A stretch of DNA of 64,000 nucleotides from Polaromonas sp. YR568 (GCA_945878995.1 CAMCUN010000001.1:62001-126000), one strand, 5' to 3'. Numbered from the stretch's first letter, positions 33,181 through 43,252 are shown. Notes: generated from the letters alone by a model not told the origin. Numbers and translations: made by a program.

Positions 33181-34167
33181 TCAGTCGGAAGAAATATTGG
33201 CTGCTTGGATGATGGCCGACCAACGCTTTTGGTCGTCCAAGGCCGCTGCGGCAAATTGCTCTGGCCGGTTGCCTATGGGCTCGTAGCCCATTTGCAGCAG
33301 GCGCTCGCGCACATCGGCCTGGGCCAAGATTTTGATGACCTCTGTGGCCACGCGGTCCACCACCGGCTTGGGCGTGCCCGCTGGGAACAGCAAAGACTGC
33401 CAATTCAGGGCTTCGTAGTCGCGCAGGCCCAGCGCCTCGTTGATGGTGGGCACGTCGGGCAAGGCGGGCGAGCGGCGCCGGCCTGTGACCGCGAGAGCGC
33501 GCACTTTTTCAGACTTGATTTGCGGCAGCGCGCCTTGCATGCCCGAGATCATGGCCGGAATCCGGCCGCCCACCAAGTCGGTGAAGGCCGGGGGACCCCC
33601 TTTGTACGGGATGTGGTTGATTTGTATGGAGGTCATGCGCGCCAGCATCTCGCCGGCCAGGTGCTGCATGCTGCCCACGCCTGAAGAGGCGTAGTCTATG
33701 CGGCCCGGGTTGGCCCTTGCCTGGGTCACCAGATCAGCCAGCGTTTTGCCCGTGAAAGAGGGTCCCACCACCAGCACGTTGTGGGAGGCTGTGAGCTGCG
33801 TGATGGTGGCAAAGTCGCTCACGCCATCAAAAGGCCGGCGTTTGCTGACCAGGGGCGCGGTGATGGTGTCAATGGCGCCCAGCAGCATGGTGTAGCCGTC
33901 GGGCGCGGCGGTCTTCACGATCTCTGCGCCCAACATGCCCGCGGCGCCCGGCTTGTTGTCCACCACCACCTGCTGGCCCAGCGCGGTGGAGAGTTTGTCG
34001 GCCACATAGCGGGCAATGGTGTCCGAGCCGCCGCCGGCCGCTTGAGGCACCACCAGCCGAATGGTTTTGCTGGGAAAGGTTTGGGCCCAGGCTGGCCACG
34101 CGGTCGCCCCGAGCAGGCTGGCCGCGCCCGAGCCCAAGAGCAGTTTTCTTCTGGAGGTCTGAGGCAT
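33181..34167 (-). CDS. tripartite tricarboxylate transporter substrate-binding protein (TctC/Bug family)
   Basis: The 328-residue product has a twin-arginine-like signal (MPQTSRRKLLLGSGAASLLG, cleavage near WAQ), then the Bug fold: KTIRLVVPQAAGGGSDTIAR near 34, VVDNKPGAAGMLGAE near 72, DYASSGVGSMQHLAGEML near 152, and a late ALNWQSLLFPAGTPKPVVDR. No tctA or tctB permease genes lie nearby, as is common for the expanded Bug proteins of Burkholderiales. It may bind a carboxylate or amino acid processed by the neighbouring enzymes. Confidence 0.9.
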   Translation of the reverse strand: MPQTSRRKLLLGSGAASLLGATAWPAWAQTFPSKTIRLVVPQAAGGGSDTIARYVADKLSTALGQQVVVDNKPGAAGMLGAEIVKTAAPDGYTMLLGAIDTITAPLVSKRRPFDGVSDFATITQLTASHNVLVVGPSFTGKTLADLVTQARANPGRIDYASSGVGSMQHLAGEMLARMTSIQINHIPYKGGPPAFTDLVGGRIPAMISGMQGALPQIKSEKVRALAVTGRRRSPALPDVPTINEALGLRDYEALNWQSLLFPAGTPKPVVDRVATEVIKILAQADVRERLLQMGYEPIGNRPEQFAAAALDDQKRWSAIIQAANISSD

Positions 34168-34317
34168 CTTTTGTGCTTTCTGGTGAATGAGTCAACAACG
34201 CTGGCAAAAGCAGCGTGCGCTTTAATTCATAGGGTACTAAGAAAACCGCTTGGCCGCCCTAGTGAAAGCCCGTGGCACACCCACATGGTGGGTGCTCAAA
34301 CGCCGCAGATCCTCAGC

Positions 34318-35247
34318 TCAGTGGCTGCCGCGCATGCCCGCCATGACCAGCCGCGCGGCCGCCAAGTCCCAACCCGCCCAGCCGCAGCTTTTGAAAAACA
34401 CCGGGCCTTTGGCTTGGTTCAGGGCGGGCCGAGAGATCATGTCAGCCAGCGTGGGCAGGGCCGTCACGTCAATGCCCGCTTGCAGCAAGTCGCCAGCTTC
34501 GTGGTCGGCGTCGCGGGTGTCCACCACCAGCTGGCCTGTGGCCTGCAGGTGCTGGCACACCTGGGGCGCCCACTCCACCATGCGGGGCGTGAAAGCGCCC
34601 ACGGCCGCCACAAAGGCGTCTGCTCGCGGCCGGGCGCTGAGCACCACGCCTTGCGCCGGCGTGCAGCTGACCACCAGCGGGCAGTCGGCCAGCGCGGCGT
34701 TGGCATCGGCCACCACCTCAGCGTGCATGCCCAGCGTGCGCGCATGCGCCACCAAGGCGTGGGCGCTTTCAGGCGTGCGCGAGGCGACCTTCACCTCTGT
34801 GGTGCCCAGCCCCTGATGAAACGCGTCCAGGTGGGCGCGGCCCTGCACGCCCGCGCCCACGATGAGCAGCGGGCCACGGTCTTGTGGCGCCAGACGCTGG
34901 GCCGCCAGCAGCGACACCGCCGCCGTGCGCCGCGCCGTCACCGTGGGGCCATCGAGCACGGCCAAGCGCTGGCCACGGCGCGCGTCAAACACCACGATGT
35001 CGCCCTGAATGGTGGGCAGGCCCTGCGCGGCGTTGCCCGCCACAAAGGTAATGAGCTTGGTGATGGCCAGCTGCGCGTCAGCGGCAGGCATCACGAACAG
35101 GCTGCCCCCGCCTGCCAGCGGCTGCACCAGCCGGGGCGGCACCGCCACGCTGGGGTCGCGCAGCAAGGCTTCAATCTCGCGGGCCAAGGCGGGGTAGGGC
35201 AGGGCAGCGGCGGTGGCTTTTGGGCTGAAAAAGGCGGGGGTGCTCAT
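34318..35247 (-). CDS. ornithine cyclodeaminase / mu-crystallin family protein
   Basis: The 309-residue product has the family's NAD(P)-binding half: LLIVGAGVQGRAHLDAFHQG near 132, EVKVASRTPESAH and ADANAALADCPLVVSCTPA. The N-terminal half has FVMPAADAQLAITKLITFVA near 50 and GPTVTARRTAAVSLLAAQRL near 101. Members include ornithine cyclodeaminase, alanine dehydrogenase and pyrroline-2-carboxylate or ketimine reductases; the sequence does not separate these. With RidA and a Bug protein downstream it may act on an imino acid. Confidence 0.85.
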   Translation of the reverse strand: MSTPAFFSPKATAAALPYPALAREIEALLRDPSVAVPPRLVQPLAGGGSLFVMPAADAQLAITKLITFVAGNAAQGLPTIQGDIVVFDARRGQRLAVLDGPTVTARRTAAVSLLAAQRLAPQDRGPLLIVGAGVQGRAHLDAFHQGLGTTEVKVASRTPESAHALVAHARTLGMHAEVVADANAALADCPLVVSCTPAQGVVLSARPRADAFVAAVGAFTPRMVEWAPQVCQHLQATGQLVVDTRDADHEAGDLLQAGIDVTALPTLADMISRPALNQAKGPVFFKSCGWAGWDLAAARLVMAGMRGSH

Positions 35248-35268
35248 GCGCGGCAGTGTTGGGCTGTT

Positions 35269-35985
35269 TCAGACGCGCTGGAACACCATGTCCCACACCC
35301 CGTGGCCCAACTTCAGGCCTCGGTTTTCAAACTTGGTCAGCGGCCGGTAGTCGGGCTTGAGGGCGTAGCCTTCGGCGGTGTTTTTGATCAAGGGCTCGGC
35401 CGACAGCACGCCCAGTATTTGCTCGGCGTAGGGCGCCCAGTCGGTGGCCAGGTGCAAGTAGCCGCCGGGCTTGATGTGGCGCACCAGGGTGGCCACAAAA
35501 GCCGGCTGAATCAGCCGGCGCTTGTGGTGGCGTGACTTGTGCCAAGGGTCGGGGAAAAAAATGTGCACGCCGTCCAGGCTGCTGGGGTCCAGCATGTGCT
35601 GCAACACCTCGACCGCGTCATGCTGCACGATGCGGATGTTGCCAATGCCCGCCTCACCGCAGCGCTTGAGCAGCGAGCCCACGCCGGGGGCATGCACCTC
35701 GCAGCACAAAAAATTGTCCCCAGGCCGGGTCTGTGCAATCTGAGCAGTGGCGTCGCCCATGCCAAAGCCAATTTCCAAAATCAGCGGAGCGTCCCGGCCA
35801 AAGGCCTGGGCCGCGTCCACCAGCGTGGGCTGAAAAGGCAGCAACAGGCGCGGCCCCACCTCGCCAAAGGCCCGCGCCTGGCCAGGCCCCATGCGGCCGG
35901 CCCGCAGCACAAAGGTCTTGATGGGGCGGTGCTTAGGGGGGCTGGCTTCAGGGGCGATGGGGGCTTGCTCGTCGGGGCGGGTCAT
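35269..35985 (-). CDS. trmB: tRNA (guanine-N7-)-methyltransferase
   Basis: The 238-residue product methylates G46 in the variable loop of tRNAs using S-adenosylmethionine. It has [20 protein letters not shown] near 65 (SAM site), [20 protein letters not shown] near 138, [19 protein letters not shown] near 160 and the late [24 protein letters not shown] box at 36012-36017 on the minus strand, 27 bases before the ATG, may be its -10. The 36018-36280 stretch holds no recognised gene and becomes AT-rich toward its end. Confidence 0.95.
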   Translation of the reverse strand: MTRPDEQAPIAPEASPPKHRPIKTFVLRAGRMGPGQARAFGEVGPRLLLPFQPTLVDAAQAFGRDAPLILEIGFGMGDATAQIAQTRPGDNFLCCEVHAPGVGSLLKRCGEAGIGNIRIVQHDAVEVLQHMLDPSSLDGVHIFFPDPWHKSRHHKRRLIQPAFVATLVRHIKPGGYLHLATDWAPYAEQILGVLSAEPLIKNTAEGYALKPDYRPLTKFENRGLKLGHGVWDMVFQRV

Positions 35986-36280
35986 GCGGTGGCTCGTGGT
36001 TGGAGGGCGCGATTATCGCGGTGTGCATGGAGCGGGCCAAAGTGACGGATCGCTCCAATGCCGCCGTGCTGCTCGCACATCGTGCGCGTGTGCGGCAAGG
36101 CACTTCTTCACCAATGCTGAAAAGCCAATTCTTGCCCCTCAAGTCTTGACCGCTTGGACCCACACTCGGGCTGAAGAGTTATGCTGATCGCTGCACCAGC
36201 CAGGTCTTAAAAGAATTAAAAATTTTTGATAAAGATGGACTGAAGACCTTTTAGTTAATCTTTTGTATTATTAAAAAACG

Positions 36281-36505
36281 ATGGGCACACTTTTCTTTGA
36301 AAAACCCATCCTCAACTCCCTCTACGACGATCCCAGTCAGCATTGGGAGTTGGATGAAACGGGCCAGCCGACGCAAAAAGTCATTGAGTCACATCGTCAA
36401 GCCGAATTCAAAGATGTGTATGCCATGCAAAAAGACTTTGGCGATAAGGTCAAGGTGCAGTTTGATGCCATGCTGAACAAGGTCAAAACGGGAGCCGCAC
36501 TATGA
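36281..36505 (+). pseudogene. N-terminal fragment of a type III restriction endonuclease subunit gene (probable)
   Basis: The 74-codon frame starts FFEKPILNSLYDDPSQHWEL, DETGQPTQKVIE, which resembles the conserved beginning of large type III restriction (Res) subunits. After about 43 residues it turns into an unrelated tail (VYAMQKDFGDKVKVQFDAML) and stops, so the helicase and nuclease parts are gone. The last codons overlap the dinD start (ATGA). The upstream 60 bases are very AT-rich, unlike the flanks, with TATTAT at 36266. Confidence 0.5.
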
Positions 36506-37344
36506 AAAAAGAGTTGGTCCAAACCCTCACCGACACCTTTGAGGGCCATGCGCAACAAACCGAAACTGGCGTTGAGTATTGGCTGGCACGCGACATTCAG
36601 CATCTGCTTGGCTACACCAAGTGGGAAAACTTCCTGAATGTCGTCAGCAAAGCCAAAACAGCTTGCGAAGTCTCTGGGCATGACATCGACAACCATTTTC
36701 CTGACGTCAGGAAAATGGTCGACCTGGGCTCCGGCAGTCAGCGCGAAATCGACGACATCATGCTCACCCGCTATGCGTGCTACCTGATTGCGCAAAACGG
36801 CGACCCACGCAAACCCGAAATTGCTTTTGCCCAAACCTACTTTGCGGTGCAAACCCGCAAGGCAGAATTGATTGAGCAGCGCATGCTCGAAACCGAGCGG
36901 GTGCAAGCAAGGCGCAAGCTCACAGAAACCGAAAAAGAACTCTCGCAAGTCATCTACGAACAAACCGGCGGCAACCAAGACTTTGCGCTCATCCGCAGCA
37001 AAGGCGACCATGCCCTGTTTGGCAAAAGCACCCAAGCCATGAAAGCCCACTGGAAAGTGCCAGACAGCCGCCCACTGGCCGACTTTGCGCCCACCATCTT
37101 GCTCAAGGCCAAAGACTTCGCCGCCGAAATCACCATCTTCAACGCCCGTCAGCACCAGATGGACCGCGAAGGGCAAATCTCCAAAGAGCACATCACCAAC
37201 AACCAAGCGGTGCGCAACACGCTGCTGGAACGTGGCATTCGCCCCGAAAGCCTGCCGCCCGAAGAAGACGTGAAGAAAGTTGAGCGCCGCTTGCAGTCAG
37301 ATGATAAAAAAGCGCTCAAAACACCCGACACCTTGGACAGCTGA
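36502..37344 (+). CDS. dinD: DNA-damage-inducible protein D family protein
   Basis: The 280-residue product looks full length for the DinD family. It has an N-terminal BRO/ORF6N-like segment (EYWLARDIQHLLGYTKWENF near 28), the DIDNHFPDVRKMV and LTRYACYLIAQNGDPRKPEI stretches, and a central coiled region (residues about 130-155). E. coli DinD inhibits RecA strand exchange; other family members sit in phage and defence loci. It overlaps the restriction fragment by four bases and precedes a broken ORF6N gene, so it is a survivor of a decayed island. No LexA box is evident. Confidence 0.88.
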   Translation: MKKELVQTLTDTFEGHAQQTETGVEYWLARDIQHLLGYTKWENFLNVVSKAKTACEVSGHDIDNHFPDVRKMVDLGSGSQREIDDIMLTRYACYLIAQNGDPRKPEIAFAQTYFAVQTRKAELIEQRMLETERVQARRKLTETEKELSQVIYEQTGGNQDFALIRSKGDHALFGKSTQAMKAHWKVPDSRPLADFAPTILLKAKDFAAEITIFNARQHQMDREGQISKEHITNNQAVRNTLLERGIRPESLPPEEDVKKVERRLQSDDKKALKTPDTLDS

Positions 37345-37356
37345 CCAGCGCAAAGC

Positions 37357-37749
37357 ATGGCCAGCCGCAAAACCACATCCAAAGCCACTGTTCTTGTGGA
37401 TGACTCCATACCCCACGTTCAGCACCAGGACTTACTGGTCCATGATGTGCGCCATGGAAAAGTCTTGATTGATGCCGATTTGGCCCAGCTCTAGGGTGTT
37501 AAGACAGGTGCGCTGAACCGCGCCGTTAAACCCAAAGCCGGTCGGTTTCCGGTCGACTTCATGTTCCTGCTCAGCGCCCAAGAGTGGGGCAACTTGAAAT
37601 GCCAAATTGGCATCTCAAGTGCGCATGGGGGTCGTCGGGCCCTGTCCTGCGTCTTCATCGAACAAGGCGTGGCCATGCTCTCCAGCGTGCTGAACTCGCC
37701 GCGTGCAGTCGGTTTGCGTGATCATAGGCAAACTTCGCAACTGCGCTGA
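37357..37749 (+). pseudogene. ORF6N-domain gene interrupted by an amber codon
   Basis: One frame from ATG 37357 to TGA 37749 encodes an ORF6N DNA-binding domain: VRHGKVLIDADLAQL, then TAG at 37492-37494, then GVKTGALNRAVK, RFPVDFMFLLSAQEWGNL, FIEQGVAMLSSVLNSPRAV. Family members read DLAxLYGV at the break, so the TAG replaces a Tyr codon by a single change. The end is also shorter than usual. The downstream part could be made only by reinitiation or suppression. Confidence 0.7.
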
Positions 37750-37778
37750 TGTCCCTTGCAGCAGACTGCCCCCTCATT

Positions 37779-38675
37779 TCACCCTGCGCGCTGGATGGCC
37801 CCGCCTTGGTCGCCACTTTGACGCATGTCGCACCAAGCCATCAGGGCCTCTTGAACACGGCTTTGGGGGGCTGATTGAGGCAAGCCGAGCACTTGCGCTG
37901 CCTTGTTCAAGGCCGACATTGGATCGCTCAAGTCCAGCGCTTGCGCGCCGTTTTGTTTGCTGAGTTTTTCCCCATTCGCTCCTAAGACCAGCGGCGTGTG
38001 CAGGTACACCGGCGTGGGCAGGCCCAGTGCGCGTTGCAGCATGATTTGGCGGGCGGTGTTGTCGGCCAGGTCTTGGCCGCGCACCACATGCGTGATGCCT
38101 TGGGCCGCATCGTCCACCACCACGGCCATCTGGTAGGCCCACAGGCCGTCGGCGCGCTTGAGCACAAAGTCGCCCACAGCCTGGGCCACGTCTTGCTGCT
38201 GCGGGCCTAGGCGGCGGTCGTGCCAGTGCAGCAGGCCGGGTTCGGCCCGCAAGCGCCAGGCGCGTGCGGGCTTGCCCCTCAGGCCGTCTCTGCAGGTGCC
38301 GGGGTAGATGAGTTCGCCATGGCGGGCACGCGCTTGGCCTTGCTCGCCCCAGGCCAAAGCGATGTCTTGCCGCGTGCAGCCGCAGGGGAAGGCTTGGCCT
38401 TGGGCAATCAGCCGGTCCAGCGCCGCTTGGTAGAGCGTGCCGCGTTGTGACTGGTAGGCCGGTGGCTCATCGGGGTGCAGGCCGCAGGCCGTGAGTTGGT
38501 GCAAGATGGCCTGGGACGCGCCGGGCACACAGCGCGGGGTGTCTACGTCTTCCATGCGCACCAGCCAGCGCCCGCCGTGCGCGCGTGCGTCCAGCCAACT
38601 GGCCAGCGCCGCCACCAAGGAGCCTGCGTGCAGCAAGCCCGTGGGCGAGGGCGCAAAGCGGCCCACATAAGGCAT
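37779..38675 (-). CDS. gluQ: glutamyl-Q tRNA(Asp) synthetase
   Basis: The 298-residue product is a GluRS-like enzyme without the anticodon-binding domain; it attaches glutamate to queuosine in tRNA-Asp. It has the HIGH-like motif [15 protein letters not shown] (residue 6), the zinc site CGCTRQD with YPGTC (near 98-125), and the KMSKS-like KLSKQNG (near 238). Length is normal. It is followed at the left by the broken ORF6N gene. Confidence 0.93.
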   Translation of the reverse strand: MPYVGRFAPSPTGLLHAGSLVAALASWLDARAHGGRWLVRMEDVDTPRCVPGASQAILHQLTACGLHPDEPPAYQSQRGTLYQAALDRLIAQGQAFPCGCTRQDIALAWGEQGQARARHGELIYPGTCRDGLRGKPARAWRLRAEPGLLHWHDRRLGPQQQDVAQAVGDFVLKRADGLWAYQMAVVVDDAAQGITHVVRGQDLADNTARQIMLQRALGLPTPVYLHTPLVLGANGEKLSKQNGAQALDLSDPMSALNKAAQVLGLPQSAPQSRVQEALMAWCDMRQSGDQGGAIQRAG

Positions 38676-38709
38676 GGCAGTGGGGCTTGAAGCCGGCTTG
38701 AAAAAAGTC

Positions 38710-39777
38710 TCAGGCCACCGTCAGCGCCAACTCCAGGCCGGAGACAAAGGCGTCTTCCACCCGGTGGCCCAGGCACCAGTCGCCGCACAGGCCCAGGCCT
38801 TGTTTGGCGTCCCACACATGGCTTTGACCCAGGGGGGTGACGGTTTGGGCATAGAGCCAGCGGTGCACCTCGGCGTAGGGGGGCGCCGCGCGTATGCCAG
38901 TGATTTCAGTGAAGCCGCGCAGCAGCTTGGCCTTGACGCGTTCGGCGTTGTCCTCGATGTGGCGCTTAGACCACTCGGGGCTGGCTTGCACGGTCCAGCG
39001 CTCTATGGCCTCGCGGCCCGGCTTAGATGTCTCGCGGGCCAGCCAAGAAATGCGGTGGTGCGCGCTGCGAGCGGCCTGCCAGTGGGGGCCAAAGGCCGCG
39101 CCGCGCACGGCCTGCGGAAAAGCCAGCATCAGGGTCCAGCAGGGGGCCACTTCAGTCTGGGCTATGCGCTCTTGCACCTTGGGCAGCTGGCCAGAGGCGC
39201 GCAGCAGGGCCAGGGCTTGCGTGGCGGGCAGGGCCAGCAGCACCGCGTCAAAGCCAGCGTGCACCTGGCGGCTGTCGCCCAGGCCAGAGGTTTGCAGCTG
39301 CCAGCGCGAGGCGTTCAGGCGGTCGGGCTCTATCAACTCCACCAGGGTGTCCAGGTGCAAGGCGGTGGGCTCGGCCCAGTGCCTGACCAAGGCGTTCATG
39401 CCGGGTGTGGCCACGTAGTGCTCGTGCTGCTGGGGCTTGGCAGCCACCACCACGCGGCCTGTGCTGTCTTGCACCGAAATGGTGTTGGCGCGCCAAGCTG
39501 CCACACGGGTGGGCGAGGTGTTCAGGGCTTGCTGAAAACGTGCATCGCGCACCGTGAAGTACTGGGCGCCGTGGTCAAAGCTGCCAAATTCGGTGTGCCG
39601 GGTGGACATGCGGCCGCCCGCGCCTCGGCTTTTTTCAAATACTTGAACCTCATGGCCGGCCTGCATCAGCGTGCGTGCGCAGGCGATGCCGGCCATGCCC
39701 GCGCCTATGACGGCAATGCGGGAGGCAGGACGAGAGGTGGGGCGGGGGGTGGGGCGTGTGCGCTTGGTGCTTGTCAT
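38710..39777 (-). CDS. FAD-dependent oxidoreductase (renalase/amine oxidase-like)
   Basis: The 355-residue product has an N-terminal FAD-binding fold ([20 protein letters not shown] near 22, then [15 protein letters not shown] and [12 protein letters not shown]). After this come a substrate domain and a C-terminal FAD motif ([20 protein letters not shown]). This matches renalase-like NAD(P)-binding proteins of proteobacteria, whose substrates are mostly unknown. The first 20 residues are Arg/Pro/Thr-rich. It ends 34 bases before the gluQ start and may be cotranscribed with it. Confidence 0.83.
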   Translation of the reverse strand: MTSTKRTRPTPRPTSRPASRIAVIGAGMAGIACARTLMQAGHEVQVFEKSRGAGGRMSTRHTEFGSFDHGAQYFTVRDARFQQALNTSPTRVAAWRANTISVQDSTGRVVVAAKPQQHEHYVATPGMNALVRHWAEPTALHLDTLVELIEPDRLNASRWQLQTSGLGDSRQVHAGFDAVLLALPATQALALLRASGQLPKVQERIAQTEVAPCWTLMLAFPQAVRGAAFGPHWQAARSAHHRISWLARETSKPGREAIERWTVQASPEWSKRHIEDNAERVKAKLLRGFTEITGIRAAPPYAEVHRWLYAQTVTPLGQSHVWDAKQGLGLCGDWCLGHRVEDAFVSGLELALTVA

Positions 39778-39874
39778 GCAGCTACTCTACACGCACTGGA
39801 CCGGCCCGACCATGGCGCTTGCCCCCCCGGTGACAAGCACGGAGTCAGCCACAGGGTCTGCTGCAGTTCAGGCG

Positions 39875-40825
39875 CTACAGCGCCTGCGGCAAGTTCAACA
39901 GGGCTTGCCGCGTCACCGGGGACTGCAGCTGCGCCAGCCACCATTGCAGCGCTCGACCTGTAGGGGCCGCGCCGCTGGCGTGCTCTTGACGCCAGGCGCA
40001 GCTGATGCGGGCCACCCGGGTGGGCCGCTCGACCTGCTTGACCACCAACCGACCGCTGGCTTGGTAGGACCGCACCAAGTAGCTGGGCAAAAAACCTGCG
40101 CCCAAGCCGTGCAACTGGGCTTCGAGCTTGGCCATCATGTTGGGCACGGTGAGCACGTCTTGCCCGCCCAAAAGACCCACGGTTTGGGCGCTGCCGCGCT
40201 GCACCGAATCGGCCACCGCCACGGCCCGGTGCTGGCGCAGCAACGCGTCTGACAGTGGTTCTGCCGCTTGGGCCAGCGCATGCTGGGGCGCCACTGCAAA
40301 AATGAAGTCGAGCGAGCCCAGCAGCATGCTTTGAAAGCCGGGCAAGGTCAGCGACTCCTGCGCCACGCCCAGTGCCAGGTCGGCCTGGCCGGAGGTCAGC
40401 GCCTCCAGCGTGCCGCTCAAGGCCTCTTCGCGGATCTTTAAGCGGGTGGGTGGGTCTTGGGCGTAAAAGGCCTCGCACAGCTCCATCACCGTGCTGCGCG
40501 AGATCACGCCGTCGACGGCCAGCGTGAAGTGCGGCTCCCAGCCTGTGGCCACGCGCTTGACGCGGTGCGCCACGGCCTCCAAGTCGGCCAGCAGGCGCTG
40601 ACCTTCGCGCAGCAGCTCATGCCCGGCTTCGGTGAGCCTGGCTTGGCGCGAGGAGCGGTCCAGCAGCAACACGTCCAGCGCGTCTTCAAGCTGGCGCACG
40701 CGGTAGGTCAGGGCGCTGGGCACCAAACCGAGCTCGCGGGCAGCGGCGGCCAGGCTGCCCAGGCGGTGCACAGCCTCCAGCATGCGCAATGCTTCAGGTG
40801 TGAGAACGTGGGTGATGTGTGGCAT
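39875..40825 (-). CDS. LysR-family transcriptional regulator
   Basis: The 316-residue product has an N-terminal winged helix (LRMLEAVHRLGSLAAAAREL, GLVPSALTYRVRQLEDAL) and a C-terminal effector domain. It diverges from the pirin gene across a 119-base gap, the usual arrangement in which a LysR protein controls the divergent gene. The gap contains an AT-rich TCAAAAAATTTGAATGATGC stretch that could be its binding site. The effector is unknown. Confidence 0.9.
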   Translation of the reverse strand: MPHITHVLTPEALRMLEAVHRLGSLAAAARELGLVPSALTYRVRQLEDALDVLLLDRSSRQARLTEAGHELLREGQRLLADLEAVAHRVKRVATGWEPHFTLAVDGVISRSTVMELCEAFYAQDPPTRLKIREEALSGTLEALTSGQADLALGVAQESLTLPGFQSMLLGSLDFIFAVAPQHALAQAAEPLSDALLRQHRAVAVADSVQRGSAQTVGLLGGQDVLTVPNMMAKLEAQLHGLGAGFLPSYLVRSYQASGRLVVKQVERPTRVARISCAWRQEHASGAAPTGRALQWWLAQLQSPVTRQALLNLPQAL

Positions 40826-40944
40826 AAGACGGTGTGAGCTTCAAAAAATTTGAATGATGCCATCAAAAAGCTTCAATCTCAGCAAGGGTGCGGGCCGGTA
40901 AATTACGGGTTATTCACTTTTCTTCCCCTTTTTTCGGAGCTCCT

Positions 40945-41646
40945 GTGCTGACCCTGCGCCGTTCTGCCGACCGTGGCTATGCCGACCACGGCTGGCTCAA
41001 GTCCTTTCACTCCTTCTCGTTTGCCGGCTACCACGACCCGGCCCACATGGGTTTTGGCAACCTGCGCGTGATCAACGAGGACCGCATTGCCGCCGGCCAA
41101 GGCTTTGGCACGCACGGCCACCGGGACATGGAGATCATCAGCTACGTCATGTCGGGCTCGCTCGCGCACAAAGACAACATGGGCAATGGCACGGCCATCG
41201 TGCCCGGCGACGTGCAGCGCTTGAGCGCCGGCCGGGGCGTGATGCACAGCGAGTTCAATCACGAGCGCGCAGGCCAAACGCATTTTTTGCAAATTTGGAT
41301 ACAGCCCAACGTCACTGGGATTGACCCGGGCTACGAGCAAAAAAGCTTTGCCGACGCCGACAAGCGCGGCCAGCTTCGCCTGGTGGCCTCGCCCGATGCG
41401 GCCCAAGGCTCGGTGAAATTGCACGCCGACGCCCGGCTGTACGCCGGTTTGTTTGACGGCCCAGAAGAGGCCCGCCTGACGCTGGACCCCACCCGCCTGA
41501 GCTATGTGCAGCTCATTCGCGGCGAGCTCAGCGTCAATGGCCAGGCCTTGGTGGCGGGCGACGCGGCCAAGCTGGTGTCTGAATCTCAATTGCACCTGAG
41601 CCACGGCCGCGATGCCGAGGTGCTGGTATTTGACCTGGTCGCTTAA
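40945..41646 (+). CDS. pirin family protein (YhhW-like)
   Basis: The 233-residue product is a bicupin pirin. The N-terminal cupin has the metal-site pattern THGHRDMEIISYVMSGSLAH (near 59) and GDVQRLSAGRGVMHSEFNHE (near 94). Some relatives show quercetin dioxygenase activity; the natural role is unsettled. I chose the GTG at 40945 after CGGAGC because upstream codons are not conserved in type. It is the first gene of a rightward set with a flavoprotein and a second pirin, opposite the LysR gene. Confidence 0.88.
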   Translation: MLTLRRSADRGYADHGWLKSFHSFSFAGYHDPAHMGFGNLRVINEDRIAAGQGFGTHGHRDMEIISYVMSGSLAHKDNMGNGTAIVPGDVQRLSAGRGVMHSEFNHERAGQTHFLQIWIQPNVTGIDPGYEQKSFADADKRGQLRLVASPDAAQGSVKLHADARLYAGLFDGPEEARLTLDPTRLSYVQLIRGELSVNGQALVAGDAAKLVSESQLHLSHGRDAEVLVFDLVA

Positions 41647-41690
41647 GTCCGTTTTTTAACCTTTTTTCCCCTCACTGAAAGAGCACCTCC

Positions 41691-42242
41691 ATGAGCAAGA
41701 TCGCTGTCGTTTACCACTCCGGCTACGGCCACACCCAACGCATGGCCCAGGCCGTGGCCGACGGCGCAGGCGCCGAGTTGGTCGCCATTGACGCCGATGG
41801 CAAGCTGCCCGAAGGCGGCTGGGAGACCCTGGCTGCGGCGCACACCATCGTGATGGGCTCGCCCACCTACATGGGCAGCGTGAGCTGGCAGTTCAAGAAA
41901 TTTGCCGACGCCAGCTCCAAAGTCTGGTTCACCCAAGGCTGGAAAGACAAGCTGTTTGCCGGTTTCACCAACAGCGCCAGCATGAACGGTGACAAGCACT
42001 CCACGCTGAGCTACCTGTTCACCCTGGCCATGCAGCACGGCGGTCTGTGGGTGGGCATGGCGCAAATGCCCAGCAACACCCAGGCCGCCCAGCGGAATGA
42101 TCCCAACTACCTGGGCTCCTACGCCGGTGCCATGGCCCAGTCGCCATCCGATGCCGGCGCCAAAGACATGCCCCAGGGCGACCTGAACACTGCGCGTGCC
42201 TTTGGCCAGCGTGTGGCCCAGGTGAGCGGCCGCTTGAACTGA
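41691..42242 (+). CDS. flavodoxin-like NAD(P)H oxidoreductase (WrbA-like)
   Basis: The 183-residue product has the flavodoxin-type FMN loop IAVVYHSGYGHTQRMAQAVA at its start, the second loop GSPTYMGSVSWQFKKFADA (near 60) and WKDKLFAGFTNSASMNGDKH. This fits quinone-reducing WrbA relatives, which protect against quinone redox cycling. It is placed between two pirin genes, a combination seen in stress-related sets. Spacing to neighbours is 44 and 21 bases, so one operon is likely. Confidence 0.88.
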   Translation: MSKIAVVYHSGYGHTQRMAQAVADGAGAELVAIDADGKLPEGGWETLAAAHTIVMGSPTYMGSVSWQFKKFADASSKVWFTQGWKDKLFAGFTNSASMNGDKHSTLSYLFTLAMQHGGLWVGMAQMPSNTQAAQRNDPNYLGSYAGAMAQSPSDAGAKDMPQGDLNTARAFGQRVAQVSGRLN

Positions 42243-42263
42243 TCACTTTACCCAGGACCTGGC

Positions 42264-43163
42264 ATGCCCATCGAGCTCATTCTTCAAGCGCAGGCCAAGG
42301 ACCTGGGCGGCGGCCTGCGCATCAAGCGCTTGCTGCCCGCTTCCGAGCGCCAAGCCATCGGCCCTTTTGTGTTCATGGACCACTTTGGTCCGATGCAGGT
42401 GGAGCCTGACAGCCAGCATGATGTGCGGCCACACCCGCACATTGGCCTGGCCACGCTGAGCTATTTGTTTGAGGGCGCCATGATGCACCGCGACAGCCTG
42501 GGCGTGGCCCAGCGCATAGAACCCGGCGCCATCAACTGGATGACCGCAGGCCGAGGTATTGTGCATTCAGAACGCCAGCCCGGGGATTTGCGCGGCCAGC
42601 GCTACGTGAACCACGGCATGCAGCTGTGGCTGGCGCTGCCGCGCTCGCATGAAGACTGTGAGCCCGGCTTTGCCCACACCCCGGCCGAGCAGATTCCAAG
42701 CCTAGAACTGCCAGGCGCAAAGGTGCGCGTGCTGGTGGGCGAGGCCTTTGGCCTGCGCTCACCGGTGGCCACTTTTTCACCCACGCTCTTCCTCGACATA
42801 GAACTGCAGGCAGGCGCCAGCTTGCGCTTGCCCGCCTTGGCCGAGGAAATGGCGGTGTACAGCGTCAGCGGTGCGCTGAGCTTGGACGGTGACACCTTGC
42901 CCGAGCATCAGCTGGCCGTACTGGGCGGAGAAACCTTGGTCTACTCGCCGCAGACCAGCCGCTGCATGGTGGTGGGCGGCGCGGCTCTGGATGGTGGGCG
43001 CTACCTGTGGTGGAACTTTGTGGCCAGCCGCCGCGACCGCTTGGTGCAGGCTGCGCAAGACTGGCGCGAGATGCGTTTTGGCCAGGTGCCTGGCGAGACA
43101 GAATTTATACCGCTGCCAGACCGTGCCTTTCCGCCTGCACAAGCGGACGGCAACAAGCGGTGA
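42264..43163 (+). CDS. pirin family protein
   Basis: The 299-residue product is a second pirin with the usual N-terminal metal-binding pattern HPHIGLATLSYLFEGAMMHR (near 56) and INWMTAGRGIVHSERQPG (near 92), plus the C-terminal cupin ending in a TEFIPLPDR segment. It is longer than the pirin at 40945 and closer to the classical pirin form. It is the last gene of the set; the segment to 43252 holds no recognised gene. Confidence 0.9.
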   Translation: MPIELILQAQAKDLGGGLRIKRLLPASERQAIGPFVFMDHFGPMQVEPDSQHDVRPHPHIGLATLSYLFEGAMMHRDSLGVAQRIEPGAINWMTAGRGIVHSERQPGDLRGQRYVNHGMQLWLALPRSHEDCEPGFAHTPAEQIPSLELPGAKVRVLVGEAFGLRSPVATFSPTLFLDIELQAGASLRLPALAEEMAVYSVSGALSLDGDTLPEHQLAVLGGETLVYSPQTSRCMVVGGAALDGGRYLWWNFVASRRDRLVQAAQDWREMRFGQVPGETEFIPLPDRAFPPAQADGNKR

Positions 43164-43252
43164 CGCTCTGCTGGCCATGCCTGCAGCGACTCCTCAAGGC
43201 AGGCCGTCCTGGCGCCATGGTGGTTGCTGGTGGCCGCTTTCATGCGCCAGCT

